Shown: positions 8,832 to 19,300, counted from the stretch's first letter. The stretch is 64,000 nt of DNA from Bacteroidota bacterium (GCA_022572355.1 JACZWC010000009.1:33868-97867); one strand, 5' to 3'. The notes: generated by a model not told the origin, from the sequence alone. Numbers and translations: made by a program.

Positions 8832-9800
8832 TCAAAATTGATAAGAAAACCCGAGCGCCAAAACCTCTTTGAATTGCACCCTAGGTCCCGATGTATCATA
8901 AACCCCATCTCCGTTTGAATCTACCGCTATGTCTATGTCATCATCGTATATCAAATGAGTACTCAAGGTGGCTGCGAAGAATTTATTCACCTTCATGGAT
9001 ATCAGCACCTCCCAGCTCACATCAATATTCTGAGGATTTTCAAGGTAGTTAGAAAACAGATCCAATTTTGTTTGAACTGAAATATTCTCGGCTACCTCTT
9101 TCCTAACAAACAGTCTAACATAGCCACCAAATTCTGAACGCATAGTGTTGCCTTTGGTGAGTTGCATTCCTGTTCCGTCGTAAGTGGCGGGTTCCATTCC
9201 AAAAGCTCCTGCATCGGCCAATGCCTGATCATTGACAACTGTGATCTTTGTCGTTAGCGGAGAAATGTAGAACGTTAAGCCCTTTCCCGGTTTGAAGTCC
9301 ATTCCAAGGGCCAAAAGTATATAGGCAGGAGCAAGCGCATTTGAAATTTTGACACTGTCATTTGGATAATTGTATCCAGGTGTTATTTGAGTTTTGAAAT
9401 TCAGAAGGCCCGCATAGTACCACTTGCCAAATGCCTTTCGACCGAATTTGGAGGTAAAGTCAATCTTGTCATCGGTCTTTACCCAACCTGCATTTGTACC
9501 CTGTTTAATGCTTCCATAACCGACATCCAGGTAATTTTCCCAGAGACTTTTTCCCTTTTTGTATTGAGCGAAGATGTTTAGTAATCCATTGATTGAGATA
9601 GAGTTTTGGCCGCCCGCTGCCCAATTAGTGAGTGACACGTGATTCAATCCCAACGCGACGGTTCCTCGCAGGTCCCAACCATTGGTGGAATCAGTATTTA
9701 AAGTGTCACTTGCTTTTTCAGATTCAGCGTTCTGGGAATTTCCATGCAAGGTTATGCCTAAAAGACAAATGACCAGAAAAATTCTTGTCGAGATTGTCAT
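8832..9800 (-). CDS. DUF3078 outer-membrane beta-barrel protein
   Basis: A 322-residue protein with signal peptide (MTISTRIFLVICLLGITLHG). The motif LGLNHVSLTNWAAGGQNS near residue 50, then WENYLDVGYG and a series of alternating amphipathic strands ending in GFSYQF, match the Bacteroidota DUF3078 family. The terminal aromatic residue is typical of outer-membrane barrels. Its function is unknown; a porin- or channel-like role is family-level guesswork. Confidence 0.85.
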   Translation of the reverse strand: MTISTRIFLVICLLGITLHGNSQNAESEKASDTLNTDSTNGWDLRGTVALGLNHVSLTNWAAGGQNSISINGLLNIFAQYKKGKSLWENYLDVGYGSIKQGTNAGWVKTDDKIDFTSKFGRKAFGKWYYAGLLNFKTQITPGYNYPNDSVKISNALAPAYILLALGMDFKPGKGLTFYISPLTTKITVVNDQALADAGAFGMEPATYDGTGMQLTKGNTMRSEFGGYVRLFVRKEVAENISVQTKLDLFSNYLENPQNIDVSWEVLISMKVNKFFAATLSTHLIYDDDIDIAVDSNGDGVYDTSGPRVQFKEVLALGFSYQF

Positions 9801-9853
9801 TGCTACCTGTGAAAGATTGGTGTTTTATTGAAGCAGGTATTTCTCAACAAGGA

Positions 9854-10660
9854 CTATTCCAACAGCAACTTACTGGTTCCAATAACCTGATCCCCGTCCT
9901 GCACCGAGATAAAGTACAAGCCGTCAGAGAGTTGATTTCTCTCTATCACGATTTCTTCATTGCTATTGCCATGAACCCTCCTCACTTCTCGTCCCAGAAT
10001 ATCATAAATTACCAATGTCAATGATTCTCCTAAGACAGATTCAACCTTCACGATCGTATAATCCTGTGCCGGGTTGGGGTAAACGTCGATGGTGAACGTC
10101 AAGCCAGTTTCAATTATTCCGGATCCGGAACACAAGCCTGTTTGACAAAAAGTAACGCTCGTTCCGACGGGTCCTGAGTTATTGTCAATAAATGGCGTGT
10201 TGGGGGGCGGCGTTGCATCACAGAAATCCAGCGTACCGGTCAATGCGCCCGTATTGGTACTTATATTAGCAACACAAATTGTTCCATTTGCTCCTCCACT
10301 TAAGGTGCCAGTATTATTAATGTCATTCCCAACGAAGATTGTGCCCGCAGTAGAACAAGTACCTGAAATCGTAAAATCAATAGTTATAGTTAAAATATCA
10401 GTCCCATCCGCTAGAGCCAGTATGCCATTCGCATTGATCACTACACTTTTAACGCTTGCAACATCTGTTAAGGTCACCGTGTGAAATGCCGCGATGATTA
10501 CATCATGAGCTGCAGTAGGTGCACAATTACAATCCCATGTAGTTGTAGAATACCAGTTGCCGGTAGCAATGGAAGTGATCGTTCCTGCCATTGTGATACT
10601 TAAAGAAAAAATGAATAATACGGTCAGTGCGAGACGTAGAAACCTTGTAATGTTTTTCAT
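9854..10660 (-). CDS. T9SS cargo protein with type A sorting domain
   Basis: A 268-residue secreted protein: signal peptide (to about residue 25), then a G8-like start (GNWYSTTTWDCNCAPTAAHDVII) and a repetitive beta-helix-like region in which NTGTLSG and NTGALTG recur, a short Cys-containing linker, and a C-terminal T9SS type A domain (FTIDVYPNPAQDYTIV ... LSDGLYFISV). It would be exported by Sec, passed through T9SS and displayed on or released from the surface. No catalytic motif is visible. Confidence 0.85.
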   Translation of the reverse strand: MKNITRFLRLALTVLFIFSLSITMAGTITSIATGNWYSTTTWDCNCAPTAAHDVIIAAFHTVTLTDVASVKSVVINANGILALADGTDILTITIDFTISGTCSTAGTIFVGNDINNTGTLSGGANGTICVANISTNTGALTGTLDFCDATPPPNTPFIDNNSGPVGTSVTFCQTGLCSGSGIIETGLTFTIDVYPNPAQDYTIVKVESVLGESLTLVIYDILGREVRRVHGNSNEEIVIERNQLSDGLYFISVQDGDQVIGTSKLLLE

Positions 10661-10749
10661 AGGAAGTACGTTAGTTGATGAAGACTAAATTAGTAATAAT
10701 TATTGCTTCATAAAAAATTGGCTTTGATGATTCCCAAATAGAGGAGACC

Positions 10750-10915
10750 TTACAAAAAAGGTTCACTGCGTGAACTTCTTGTTACTGCAAAACCGTGATC
10801 AAACGAGTTGTTTTGGCGAAGTTAGTCCGCCTAATGGCGAACTGATTCCAATGGGAAGGTATTACAAAAAAGGTTCACTTCGTGAACTACTTGTTACTCA
10901 AAAAACCCTGATCAA
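10750..10915. repeat. Two ~54-bp direct repeats with internal palindromes, downstream of tRNA-Met
   Basis: The sequence starting TTACAAAAAAGGTTCACT occurs at 10750-10802 and again at 10862-10915, differing at only a few positions. Each copy has a GTTCAC...GTGAAC hairpin with a 3-nt loop, GTTACT and GTGATCAA or CTGATCAA. Between them, 10824-10843 is another palindrome (CGCC TAAT GGCG core). Together with the tRNA and its terminator this accounts for most of the 10661-11194 gene-free stretch; I see no protein gene there. Confidence 0.7.
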
Positions 10916-10930
10916 GCTAACTTGTCAGGG
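10900..10930 (-). terminator. Intrinsic terminator of tRNA-Met
   Basis: Read on the minus strand, CCCTGACAAG pairs with CTTGATCAGGG (10-bp stem, one bulged T, 4-nt loop; 10906-10930), followed immediately by six T residues (10905-10900). It lies 42 nt beyond the tRNA 3' end. Confidence 0.75.
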
Positions 10931-10971
10931 TTTCTTCGCAACAAAGGCCCCACCATGTGAAGCCTTTTTTG

Positions 10972-11045
10972 TAGCGAGAGGCGGAATCGAACCGCCGACC
11001 TCAGGGTTATGAATCCTGCGCTCTAACCGCCTGAGCTACCTCGCC
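10972..11045 (-). tRNA. tRNA-Met (anticodon CAT)
   Basis: Folded by hand: acceptor GGCGAGG pairs with TCTCGCT; the D arm is GCTC/GAGC with AGGCGGTTA loop; the anticodon stem-loop has TTCATAA; the T arm is GGCGG/CCGCC with loop TTCGATT. The discriminator is A and CCA is not encoded. The general form fits a Bacteroidota elongator tRNA-Met; a CAT anticodon could also be tRNA-Ile2 (lysidine-modified), which sequence alone does not exclude. Confidence 0.9.
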
Positions 11046-11103
11046 ATTCTTATCATTATTCTGTCATATTTCAGGATATGATTTATCCTGAAAAAATGAA
11101 GCG

Positions 11104-11111
11104 CAAATATA
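11104..11111 (-). promoter_or_regulatory. Possible -7 element for tRNA-Met, within an 8-bp palindrome
   Basis: Minus-strand TATATTTG matches the Bacteroidota -7 consensus TAnnTTTG exactly, about 58 nt upstream of the mature tRNA. I found no matching -33 TTG at the expected spacing, so support is partial. It overlaps the inverted repeat GCAAATAT (11103-11110) / ATATTTGC (11121-11128), which could be an operator for the tRNA or the divergent 11195 gene. Confidence 0.35.
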
Positions 11112-11194
11112 CTGCATTTAATATTTGCAGATTTACGATCGTTGCCGAATATTTTGCTATATTGCCATATATAAAGCAAATCCTTATCAGATAG

Positions 11195-11575
11195 ATGTCG
11201 GAAAAAATAAAGTACGAGTTAGAATACATCATCAATAGTTCGCCGCGCGTGTTGTACACGAGGTTGAGCACCGCTGATGGATTGTCACAGTGGTTCGCCG
11301 ACGATGTGAACATCAATCACAAGGTATTTACTTTTGTGTGGGAAGGTGTTGGGCAGGACGCTAAGATTCTCAAAGAAAAAGCCGGTAAGCATATCCGTTT
11401 TAGATGGGTGGAGGATACAGAGGATGTCTACTTTGAATTCAAGCTGGTAGTCGATGACCTTACCTCGGAAGTAGCGCTAATCGTCACTGACTTTGCTACC
11501 GAAGATGAGACGGAAGAAGCCAAAGCGTTGTGGGACAGCCAGGTGAACACCCTCATGCATATACTCGGTTCCTGA
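11195..11575 (+). CDS. START-like (SRPBCC/AHSA1-type) domain protein
   Basis: A 126-residue soluble protein. It opens with YELEYIINSSPRVLYTRLST, then GLSQWFADDVNI and FTFVWEG, the START-like pattern found in Bacteroidota proteins of this size, with a helix-rich C-terminus (ALWDSQVNTLMHILGS). It probably has a hydrophobic ligand pocket; the ligand is unknown. It sits 94 nt upstream of the LptF/G-type permease on the same strand. Involvement in envelope lipid handling is inferred from context only. Confidence 0.75.
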   Translation: MSEKIKYELEYIINSSPRVLYTRLSTADGLSQWFADDVNINHKVFTFVWEGVGQDAKILKEKAGKHIRFRWVEDTEDVYFEFKLVVDDLTSEVALIVTDFATEDETEEAKALWDSQVNTLMHILGS

Positions 11576-11669
11576 TCCGCTTTATTCCATCCTGATTGTT
11601 CATAAAATTTATTGCTTCTCTTTTCGTTTAGTATATTCATTTAACCATGTAAACGGTACATTTGTTTGA

Positions 11670-13121
11670 ATGAAAAAGCTGCACCTCTTTATCGTTAAAT
11701 CATACATTCTTCCCTTCATTGTCACATTTTTTGTGGTGCTGTTCATCCTGCTCATGCAGTTTTTATGGAAGTACATAGACGACCTGGTAGGTAAGGGATT
11801 GGAGTGGTATATCATCGCTGAGTTAATGTTCTACACCTCTGCCAGCCTGGTGCCCATGGCATTGCCTCTTGCTATTCTGCTGTCCTCAATTATGACCTTC
11901 GGAAACCTGGGAGAGAACTATGAACTGGTGGCGATGAAGGCATCGGGGCTATCATTACAACGGATTATGCGGCCACTGATCATTACATCCATAATCATCA
12001 GTGGGCTGGCATTTTATTTTTCAAATTCCATACTACCCATAGCTAATTTGAAAATGGGGGCTCTGCTTTGGGATGTAACACAACAAAAGCCTGCGCTCAA
12101 TATTAAACCCGGAGTCTACTACAATGGAATTGACGGTTATAGCATTAAGGTAAAAAGCAAAGACCGTGAGAAACACACGCTGGAAGAAATTATTATTCAT
12201 GACCATACCAGCAGGATGGGCAACAGTAAGCTCATCATTGCAAAAAGAGGAAAAATGAAAATGACCGAAGATGAACAGTCACTGATCCTGACGCTGTACG
12301 ATGGGTACAGTTATGACAACATGGACCCCTACCCCATTAAAAAAAACAGGAATATGCTCCTTCGCCGACTGCGATTCGAAGAACAGACCATTCGCTTCGA
12401 TCTCAAATCATTTAGCCTGGAAAGAACGGATGAAGAGCTGTTTAAAGATCACGAACAAATGCTCAATCTTTCCCAATTGCAGGCAGCTGAAGACACTATT
12501 ATTGAGATGATGAAAAAGAGAAAAGAAATGGTTTATGCAAGCGTCGGCGCCAGGTATTTTTACGGAAAACACCCTGAACATCTCAAAGATACAACAGACA
12601 GTTCTTCAGAGGCTTTGATGGCTGGATTTCTGGAGAATAAAGGGAATACCAGGATGCCATTTTCTCAAAATGAGAAGGAAGACTTGTTCATCATCAATTC
12701 CGCAGCCAACCTTGCCAGAAATGTAAAAATGTATGTTTCTGTCTCCAAGAAGGATGCCCTATACAAGAAAATTTCGATTATAGGGCATCGGATAGAGTGG
12801 CACAGAAAATTCACCATATCGCTGGCATGTTTGATTCTGTTTTTTGTGGGAGCTCCATTAGGAGCAATTATCCGTAAAGGAGGCCTGGGGATGCCAGTGG
12901 TCATGTCGGTATTGTTTTTTCTAATATTCCACGTATTGTCCATTACCGGAGAAAAAATGGCACAGGAAGGTGTAATTGAACCATACCAGGGGATGTGGCT
13001 CGCTACCAGCGTGTTCATTCCAATAGGGATCTTTTTAACTTATAAATCGACAACAGACTCGAGCTTATTCGATATATCCTTATATCTGAACTTTCTAAAC
13101 CCCTTTAAAAAGAAAGACTGA
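11670..13121 (+). CDS. LptF/LptG-family (YjgP/YjgQ) permease
   Basis: A 483-residue inner-membrane protein: membrane helices at the N-terminus (FIVTFFVVLFILLMQFLW, then ASLVPMALPLAILLSSIMTF), a large periplasmic beta domain (about 110-360), and three helices near the C-terminus. This is the LptF/LptG architecture of the LPS export transporter. LptF/G partner LptB2 and LptC to move LPS to the outer membrane; no ATPase is encoded nearby. The family signature LVPMALPLAIL and the Bacteroidota-type insertion are visible. It ends 3 nt before the next gene. Confidence 0.85.
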   Translation: MKKLHLFIVKSYILPFIVTFFVVLFILLMQFLWKYIDDLVGKGLEWYIIAELMFYTSASLVPMALPLAILLSSIMTFGNLGENYELVAMKASGLSLQRIMRPLIITSIIISGLAFYFSNSILPIANLKMGALLWDVTQQKPALNIKPGVYYNGIDGYSIKVKSKDREKHTLEEIIIHDHTSRMGNSKLIIAKRGKMKMTEDEQSLILTLYDGYSYDNMDPYPIKKNRNMLLRRLRFEEQTIRFDLKSFSLERTDEELFKDHEQMLNLSQLQAAEDTIIEMMKKRKEMVYASVGARYFYGKHPEHLKDTTDSSSEALMAGFLENKGNTRMPFSQNEKEDLFIINSAANLARNVKMYVSVSKKDALYKKISIIGHRIEWHRKFTISLACLILFFVGAPLGAIIRKGGLGMPVVMSVLFFLIFHVLSITGEKMAQEGVIEPYQGMWLATSVFIPIGIFLTYKSTTDSSLFDISLYLNFLNPFKKKD

Positions 13122-13124
13122 TCA

Positions 13125-13691
13125 TTGAGCAGAAAAACGTTTTTTCTTCTTGGCCTCTTTACACTGCTGGTATTTACGTCTGTGGGGGGCCTCATCATAG
13201 AACAATTTCAGAACAGACGGTTCTTCCAAATCTTTTCTGGTAGCTACTCAATAATTATACAAATCCTCATAGGGCTTGCCTACGGATGCCTTGCGGCCTT
13301 TCTCGCCTGGCAATTGATCAAGACACCAATCTTAGAAGACACCCGAAAATTCTTTGGAGGATTGGTTAAAAACCTCAATCTCAGATTCATAGATATCGTC
13401 TTTATCTCTTTCTGTGCGGGAACAGGAGAAGAAATACTATTTCGAGGCGCTATACAACCCTACCTTGGAATTTGGATAACCGCCATTCTATTTGTAGCGC
13501 TGCACGGTTATATCAATCCCTTTAACTGGAGAATAACAATTTACGGAATTCTCATGTGCCTGATAATCGCAGGTATAGGATACCTCAATGACCATATTGG
13601 CCTTACAGCAGCAATAGCCGCTCATTTTATGATAGACGTCTATCTATTTACGGCATTAACAAATACACCATCAGAAGAAACAGAATACTAA
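13125..13691 (+). CDS. CPBP-family intramembrane glutamic endopeptidase (CAAX protease-like)
   Basis: A 188-residue multi-helix membrane protein with CPBP/Abi motifs: GEEILFRG (E102, E103, R107), HGYIN (H127, N131), and a final AAHFMID. This set forms the active site of Rce1-like proteases. The start is a TTG 3 nt after the permease stop; no ATG precedes the first helix, so TTG is the best choice and implies coupling. The substrate is unknown. It is short for the family, having fewer N-terminal helices. Confidence 0.8.
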   Translation: MSRKTFFLLGLFTLLVFTSVGGLIIEQFQNRRFFQIFSGSYSIIIQILIGLAYGCLAAFLAWQLIKTPILEDTRKFFGGLVKNLNLRFIDIVFISFCAGTGEEILFRGAIQPYLGIWITAILFVALHGYINPFNWRITIYGILMCLIIAGIGYLNDHIGLTAAIAAHFMIDVYLFTALTNTPSEETEY

Positions 13692-13843
13692 CGTTCTGTA
13701 GAGCATGAAATTACGGATAACCCTAAATTATTTTACAATGACTATGACAATAACCATGAGAAAAGAAACAAGGTCAAAATCGTCATTGTCATTGTTATCG
13801 TCATCGCTGAAGTTCTAAGTAAAAACTTTAACTATACATTTCA

Positions 13844-14431
13844 CTAACCCGTAATCCATTTCACGAAATCTTTTTCCTCTGTTCTTTCGCTGGTTGGCAT
13901 TTCGCCATCATAATTGCCCAGGTAAAATAATCCCAGGCATTTGTCTCCTTCCTCTAATCCCAGGAAAGTCTTCATTTCATCTTTATACGTGAGTCCTCCC
14001 GTAGTCCAATAAGCTGCAATGCCCATAGCCGTGGCCGTAAGAAACATGTTCTGAACAGCACAGGCAACAGCTTGCACTTCCTCAATTTCAGGTATTTTTT
14101 CAGATTTCTGCCTTTTCATGCCAATGACAATGACCGCCGAAGCCAGAAAAGGACGTGCCTTCAGCTTATCATAAACCTTTTGATTGAATTTATCCCTACC
14201 GATAAGCTTTTTGTAAGTTTCACATTGAAATTCTGACAACACAGCCAACCCCTCTCCAGTAAATACCGTGAATCGCCAGGGTTGTGTCATGCCATGAGTT
14301 GGCGCCCATTTCGCATTTTCGAGCAAGGCGCTTATTGTTTCCTTTTCAATAGGTTCTGAATTGAACTGTTCCGGCTTAATGGATCTTCTATTTCGAATGA
14401 TATCGGAGAGTTCCGTCAGATAATATTTCAT
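13844..14431 (-). CDS. Nitroreductase-family flavoprotein
   Basis: I start at the ATG at 14431 (MKYYLTELSDIIRNRRS; 195 aa), where family homology begins; the open frame extends 40 residues upstream without family features. RRSIKPEQF (FMN-phosphate binding Arg/Ser), WAPTHGMTQPWRF, and QNMFLTATAMGIAAYWTTGG are classic nitroreductase motifs. It most likely binds FMN and uses NAD(P)H; the substrate is unknown. It is convergent with the CPBP gene; the 152-bp gap contains only low-complexity GTCATTGTCATTGTTATCG and a loosely complementary copy. Confidence 0.85.
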   Translation of the reverse strand: MKYYLTELSDIIRNRRSIKPEQFNSEPIEKETISALLENAKWAPTHGMTQPWRFTVFTGEGLAVLSEFQCETYKKLIGRDKFNQKVYDKLKARPFLASAVIVIGMKRQKSEKIPEIEEVQAVACAVQNMFLTATAMGIAAYWTTGGLTYKDEMKTFLGLEEGDKCLGLFYLGNYDGEMPTSERTEEKDFVKWITG

Positions 14432-14561
14432 TGGTGTGAAGGATTGTCTGTTAACAAGAGTCCTCTTATTTGGCAAGGATTTCCTATAATTGCACTTCTT
14501 TTTTACAATACGAAGGTAATATATTGAAGACTCAAGAACTTTTAACTGCAAATTTATAGAT

Positions 14562-16367
14562 ATGACTTCTCAAAAATCATTTTTACTCGCACTTGTTATA
14601 ATTGGATTTACCGCTTGTGAACCAGAAATAGACGTCCAACAGGCGACACAGGAATACCTCGATGGTTACAACAAGAAATACCAGGAACTGTATTACGCCT
14701 CCAGCAAAGCGGAATGGAAGTCCAACACCGAAATAATTGAGGGAGATTCGACGAATGGTGTAGCCACGCGAAAAGCGAACGAAGCGATGGCCACATTCAC
14801 GGGTAGCGTAGAGAACATTGAAAAGGCGCAAAAATATTTAACTCAAAAGGATAAGCTGACTGAGATACAAGTGAAGCAGTTGAACAGCATTCTCTACAAA
14901 GCAGCCAACAATCCCGCAACGGTGTCAAAAATCGTGAAGGCCAGAATTAAAGCCGAGACAGAGCAGACAGAGAAGCTTTATGGTTATGAGTTCACCATCG
15001 ACAACCAGGCCGTAACCACCTATGAAATTGACAAAATCCTATCAGACGAGAGCAACCTAGATGTACGGTTAAAAGCGTGGAAGGCCAGCAAAGAGGTAGG
15101 TAAAACATTGAAGGACGGGTTGGAACACCTAAGAAACCTCAGGAACAAAACCGTACAGGCACTAGGTTATGATGATTTCTTCAGCTACCAGGTTTCTGAC
15201 TATGGCATGACAACGCAAGAATTAGCCGATCAAATGAAGAATGCAGTGAAAGAGGTTTGGCCTCTTTATCGTGAGCTGCACACCTATGCTCGTTATGAAT
15301 ATGCTAAAAAATATGGCGTTGAAGAGGTACCGGAAATGTTGCCCGCTCATTGGCTACCAAACAGATGGGGACAGGATTGGGGAAGCCTCGTATCCGTAGA
15401 AGGACTCAATCTCGACAGCATTATGGCCACCAAAAGCCCTGAATGGGTGGTGAAGCAAGGTGAGCGCTTTTATGTAAGCATAGGAATGCCTGAATTGCCC
15501 AGTGTATTTTGGGAAAAATCAGACCTGTATCCATTACCAAAAGGCGCGAACTACAAAAAGAATAACCATGCTTCTGCATGGCATCTAGACCTAGACAACG
15601 ACGTGCGCAGTTTGATGAGCGTGGAAGCAAATCCGAATTGGTATGAAACTTCTCACCATGAATTGGGACATATCTATTATTTTCTACTCTACAGCAATCC
15701 AGATGTGCCGGTAATACTTCGCGAAGGCGCCAACCGCGGTTTTCACGAGGCTTTTGGCAGCTTAATGGGACTTGCCGCCATGCAAGAGCCTTTCCTCGAT
15801 AATCTGGGACTCATGCCGGAAGGTGTAGAAACAGATAAGATGCAAGTTCTCTTAAAAGATGCGATGCACTACATCGTGTTCATTCCATGGTCTGCCGGAG
15901 TGATGACACATTTTGAGCACGACTTGTACGCAACCGACTTGCCTAAGTCCGAATACAACAAAAGATGGTGGGAACTAAAGAAAATGTATCAAGGTATCGT
16001 GCCACCTGAGGAACGAGGGGAGGAGTATTGTGATGCAGCTTCAAAAACCCACATCAACAATGACCCGGCACAGTACTATGATTATGCACTGTCTTATCTG
16101 TTGCTATTCCAGTTTCATGAACATATATCCAACAACATACTCAAACAGGATCCGCATGCAACCAATTATTTTGGCCACAAGGAGATCGGCGAGTTTCTGC
16201 ATACGATAATGTATCCGGGAGCTACCGCCGACTGGAGAGAGATGTTGAAGGAAACCACAGGGTCTGAGCTAAGTGCAAAAGCGATGCTCAATTACTTTGA
16301 GCCACTGATGGATTTCCTGAAGGAGGCAAATACAGGAAGAGATTACACCCTTCCTGATCTGCAATAA
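14562..16367 (+). CDS. M2-family (ACE-like) dipeptidyl carboxypeptidase, lipoprotein
   Basis: A 601-residue protein with a lipoprotein signal (MTSQKSFLLALVIIGFTAC; Cys19). The zinc site is H-H-E-L-G-H (HELGH about residues 366-370), followed by EGANRGFHEAFGS, whose Glu is the third zinc ligand, about 30 residues on. This, with the all-helical sequence and NGTSHDYN-like C-terminal DYALSYLL, matches M2 (angiotensin-converting enzyme) peptidases, which remove C-terminal dipeptides. It would be anchored to an envelope membrane and digest peptides. It is divergent from the nitroreductase and convergent with the M36-like gene (8-bp gap). Confidence 0.9.
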   Translation: MTSQKSFLLALVIIGFTACEPEIDVQQATQEYLDGYNKKYQELYYASSKAEWKSNTEIIEGDSTNGVATRKANEAMATFTGSVENIEKAQKYLTQKDKLTEIQVKQLNSILYKAANNPATVSKIVKARIKAETEQTEKLYGYEFTIDNQAVTTYEIDKILSDESNLDVRLKAWKASKEVGKTLKDGLEHLRNLRNKTVQALGYDDFFSYQVSDYGMTTQELADQMKNAVKEVWPLYRELHTYARYEYAKKYGVEEVPEMLPAHWLPNRWGQDWGSLVSVEGLNLDSIMATKSPEWVVKQGERFYVSIGMPELPSVFWEKSDLYPLPKGANYKKNNHASAWHLDLDNDVRSLMSVEANPNWYETSHHELGHIYYFLLYSNPDVPVILREGANRGFHEAFGSLMGLAAMQEPFLDNLGLMPEGVETDKMQVLLKDAMHYIVFIPWSAGVMTHFEHDLYATDLPKSEYNKRWWELKKMYQGIVPPEERGEEYCDAASKTHINNDPAQYYDYALSYLLLFQFHEHISNNILKQDPHATNYFGHKEIGEFLHTIMYPGATADWREMLKETTGSELSAKAMLNYFEPLMDFLKEANTGRDYTLPDLQ

Positions 16368-16375
16368 GTACCTAA

Positions 16376-19300
16376 CTATCTGGACAAGACTACCTTTTCA
16401 TAGTAGATCCTATCGCTTGCAGTTATGGACAACAGGTAAATACCCGACGATATATCCGAAGTATTGATTGTCAATTTATGTTCTCCGGCCTGCATACCTG
16501 ATTTCTGTTCACTATACACCGTTTGACCGACAGTATTGGTCATTCTAATCAACAGGTCTGATTTTTCCTTCAAAGCTATTTCAATGAAGAATTCAAAAGC
16601 GCTGGGATTTGGATACACCGAAATACCAACCATATCTTCATTGGTATTTATTCCCACACCTGCGGGTTCAGTAATGGTAGCTATTGCTGACGAAGTACAA
16701 CCGTTAGCATCAATAAGGTCAATGGTGTAAATACCAGCGCTCAAACCGGTAGCAACTGCTGTATTTTGAACGGGCGTTGTGTTCCATGCGTAGGTATAAG
16801 GTGTTGTTCCACCACTTGGAAATACTGCGGCTAGCCCATCTGTTCCTCCAAAAACCGATACATTCGTAACCACTGGAGTTCCGGCACTCAGCGCAGCTGT
16901 TGGTTGCGTAATGACAATACTCTCAACGTATAGACATCCTCCGCCATCTACCAATGTTACCACATATGTAGCTGCTATCAGGCCAGTTGCAGTTGCATTT
17001 GTTTGTGCTCCCGGATCATCCCAGCTGTAAGTATAGGGGCCAGCCGTTCCGGTAATATCCGCAGTAGCAGATCCCTCATTACCTCCAAAACAGGCTATAT
17101 TGGTTGAGCTGCTTATAGTGAATGTTCCCGCCCCAGGATCACTTATTACTTCTAAAGCGGTGACCGTACATCCATTGGCGTCTGTTACAAGTACGGTGTA
17201 GGATCCCGCTACCAAGTTAATGGCACTAGAATTCGTTTGATTCATACCATCATCCCATTGGTAGGTATACGGAGAAGTACCTGCTGCTGCTACAAAAGCC
17301 TGCCCGTCAGCAGCCCCACAAGAGCTCGGAGATGCAGAAGACGTTATGGCTGTAACTGCAGGAGTAGACGTCACCGTTTCAGTGGTGGTTCCTGTACATC
17401 CCATTGCGTCAGTAATTAGAATCGTATAGGTACCCGCACTGAGATTACTGGCTGTTGCGGTTGATTGCGACATGGCATCATTCCAGGCATAAGCGAAAGG
17501 GCCGGTGCCACCACTTAATGTTGCCGTGGCTGAGGCTATTGATGCTTCACAATTGTCAACTGTGCTGGTGGTTGTAACCACGATAGCTGCAGGTTCCGTA
17601 ATGGTTACGCTCACCGTATCGGAAGCACCCACTGCATCTGTTAAGATACAATCATAGGTTCCAGCACCCAATCCGGTTGCCGTAGCTGTATTCTGTACCG
17701 GCGAAGTATTCCATGCGTAAGTATAAGGACTTGTTCCACCAACTCCAGAAGCGGTTGCTTGTCCATCCGTAAGTCCATTACAGCTAATATTCGTTGTATT
17801 GGTTATCGTAGCTGTTAATCCGGTTATTTGCTGCGACCATATTTGTACATCATCCAGTGCTGCTTCCACTAGGCTTCCACCACAAAATGGAGAAGTAGCA
17901 CAACCTGGAGGCCCTATAGAAGTTAGAATACTATCAGAAACCATAAATTTCATCTGGAAATTAGCAGTTTGGTTTACATAATCTGAAACCCTGAATGTAA
18001 AGCGCCTCCAACTGTTGTCAGAAACATAGGTGAACTCCACAGGCACCCATGTGGATCCATCATCAGTTACTTCCACATACCAGGGATCATTACCCGGATT
18101 GGCTGAGGTAGGCGGATCGTTGCTGAACCATCGGTAATAACTAACAATCGGGTTCAGGTAGCCAGTTATGTCGATTACCGGACTTTGCAGCGTTGATCTG
18201 CCTCCATCAACATCTTTTTCTCCAGCTGAGCCTGTAGAAGAGGTATTTAGCTGCGTAACCGCACATACAAATCCGCCAGGCGTATGCTGTGAGGTGGGAG
18301 CAAACTCATAGCCATCTATGATCATACCCACCGGTACTTCGTCTACCCACATTCCCGTGGTAGCTGAATCTATAGGCATTGGAAATCCATAGGTCCAGCT
18401 TCCTGCGAAATTGTTAAAATCAAAATCGTTTGTTAGTTCCAGGTTGTACCCTACCAATATATAATAAGGAATATTTGCCTCTGGATTGGCGGCGCCAATC
18501 GGAATAACAGAGGATAAATAGCCACATATATTATCCGTTACACCCAAATAATATGAAATAATTGCGCCGGGAGATTGAGCCGGAATAACAGCTGTGTAGT
18601 TATTTCCTCCCAGATCGGTCATGATAACCGTGACCCAGCTTCCGTTATCGATCTTGTAAAACATTTTTACATCCCCCAGATAAGTGGTATTGGATAAATT
18701 TAATATAGCGTCAATGTCCGCTGGAGTGCCCGGAGTCCAGGTGGTTACGATAGTATGTGTTAGTGTCGCATTTGATACCAACGTTATTCCATGCTGCCCG
18801 AAGGCCTGACAAATTGCACTGCCATTGGGTGTACCATTATTGATATTTCCGTCGTCGTCATCTGCCTGCAGCACATCCAATAACACATCTCTGAAGGCTT
18901 GTCCTTCATTTCCATTCGCTGCCACAGCCTGAAGGCCATAATACGCATCTGCAAAGAGATACATTATTGTATCCATATTACCCATCAAAAGGTATAGATC
19001 CCACCAGGCCCCGGCGAGGATCTCACCATCTGCATGTACTTCACCTACAATGTCTTCAGGGTAAACCTTTGGATTGATATCGTACCTTCTGATATAATCA
19101 TCAGGGTCCGAATCATTACCTCCCCGTCCTAAAATAGGATCGAGTGTAATTGCAAAAGCCCATAGATCGCCATACGCCTCACCCATCGCCCCATTGTTAA
19201 AAAATGAGCCCTGGTCCTGATAGAAATTGTCGTTAATACCATGGGCATACTCGTGATACACTACATCAGCAACAGTGGCATAGGACAGACATCCACCGCC

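Noticed and set aside
10770..11012. 80-residue plus-strand ORF ending in GGIEPPTSGL
   Set aside because: It is the antisense of tRNA-Met and its flank, a well-known spurious translation.
11083..11316. 77-residue minus-strand ORF
   Set aside because: It overlaps the start of the START-like gene on the other strand and has no domain or start signal.
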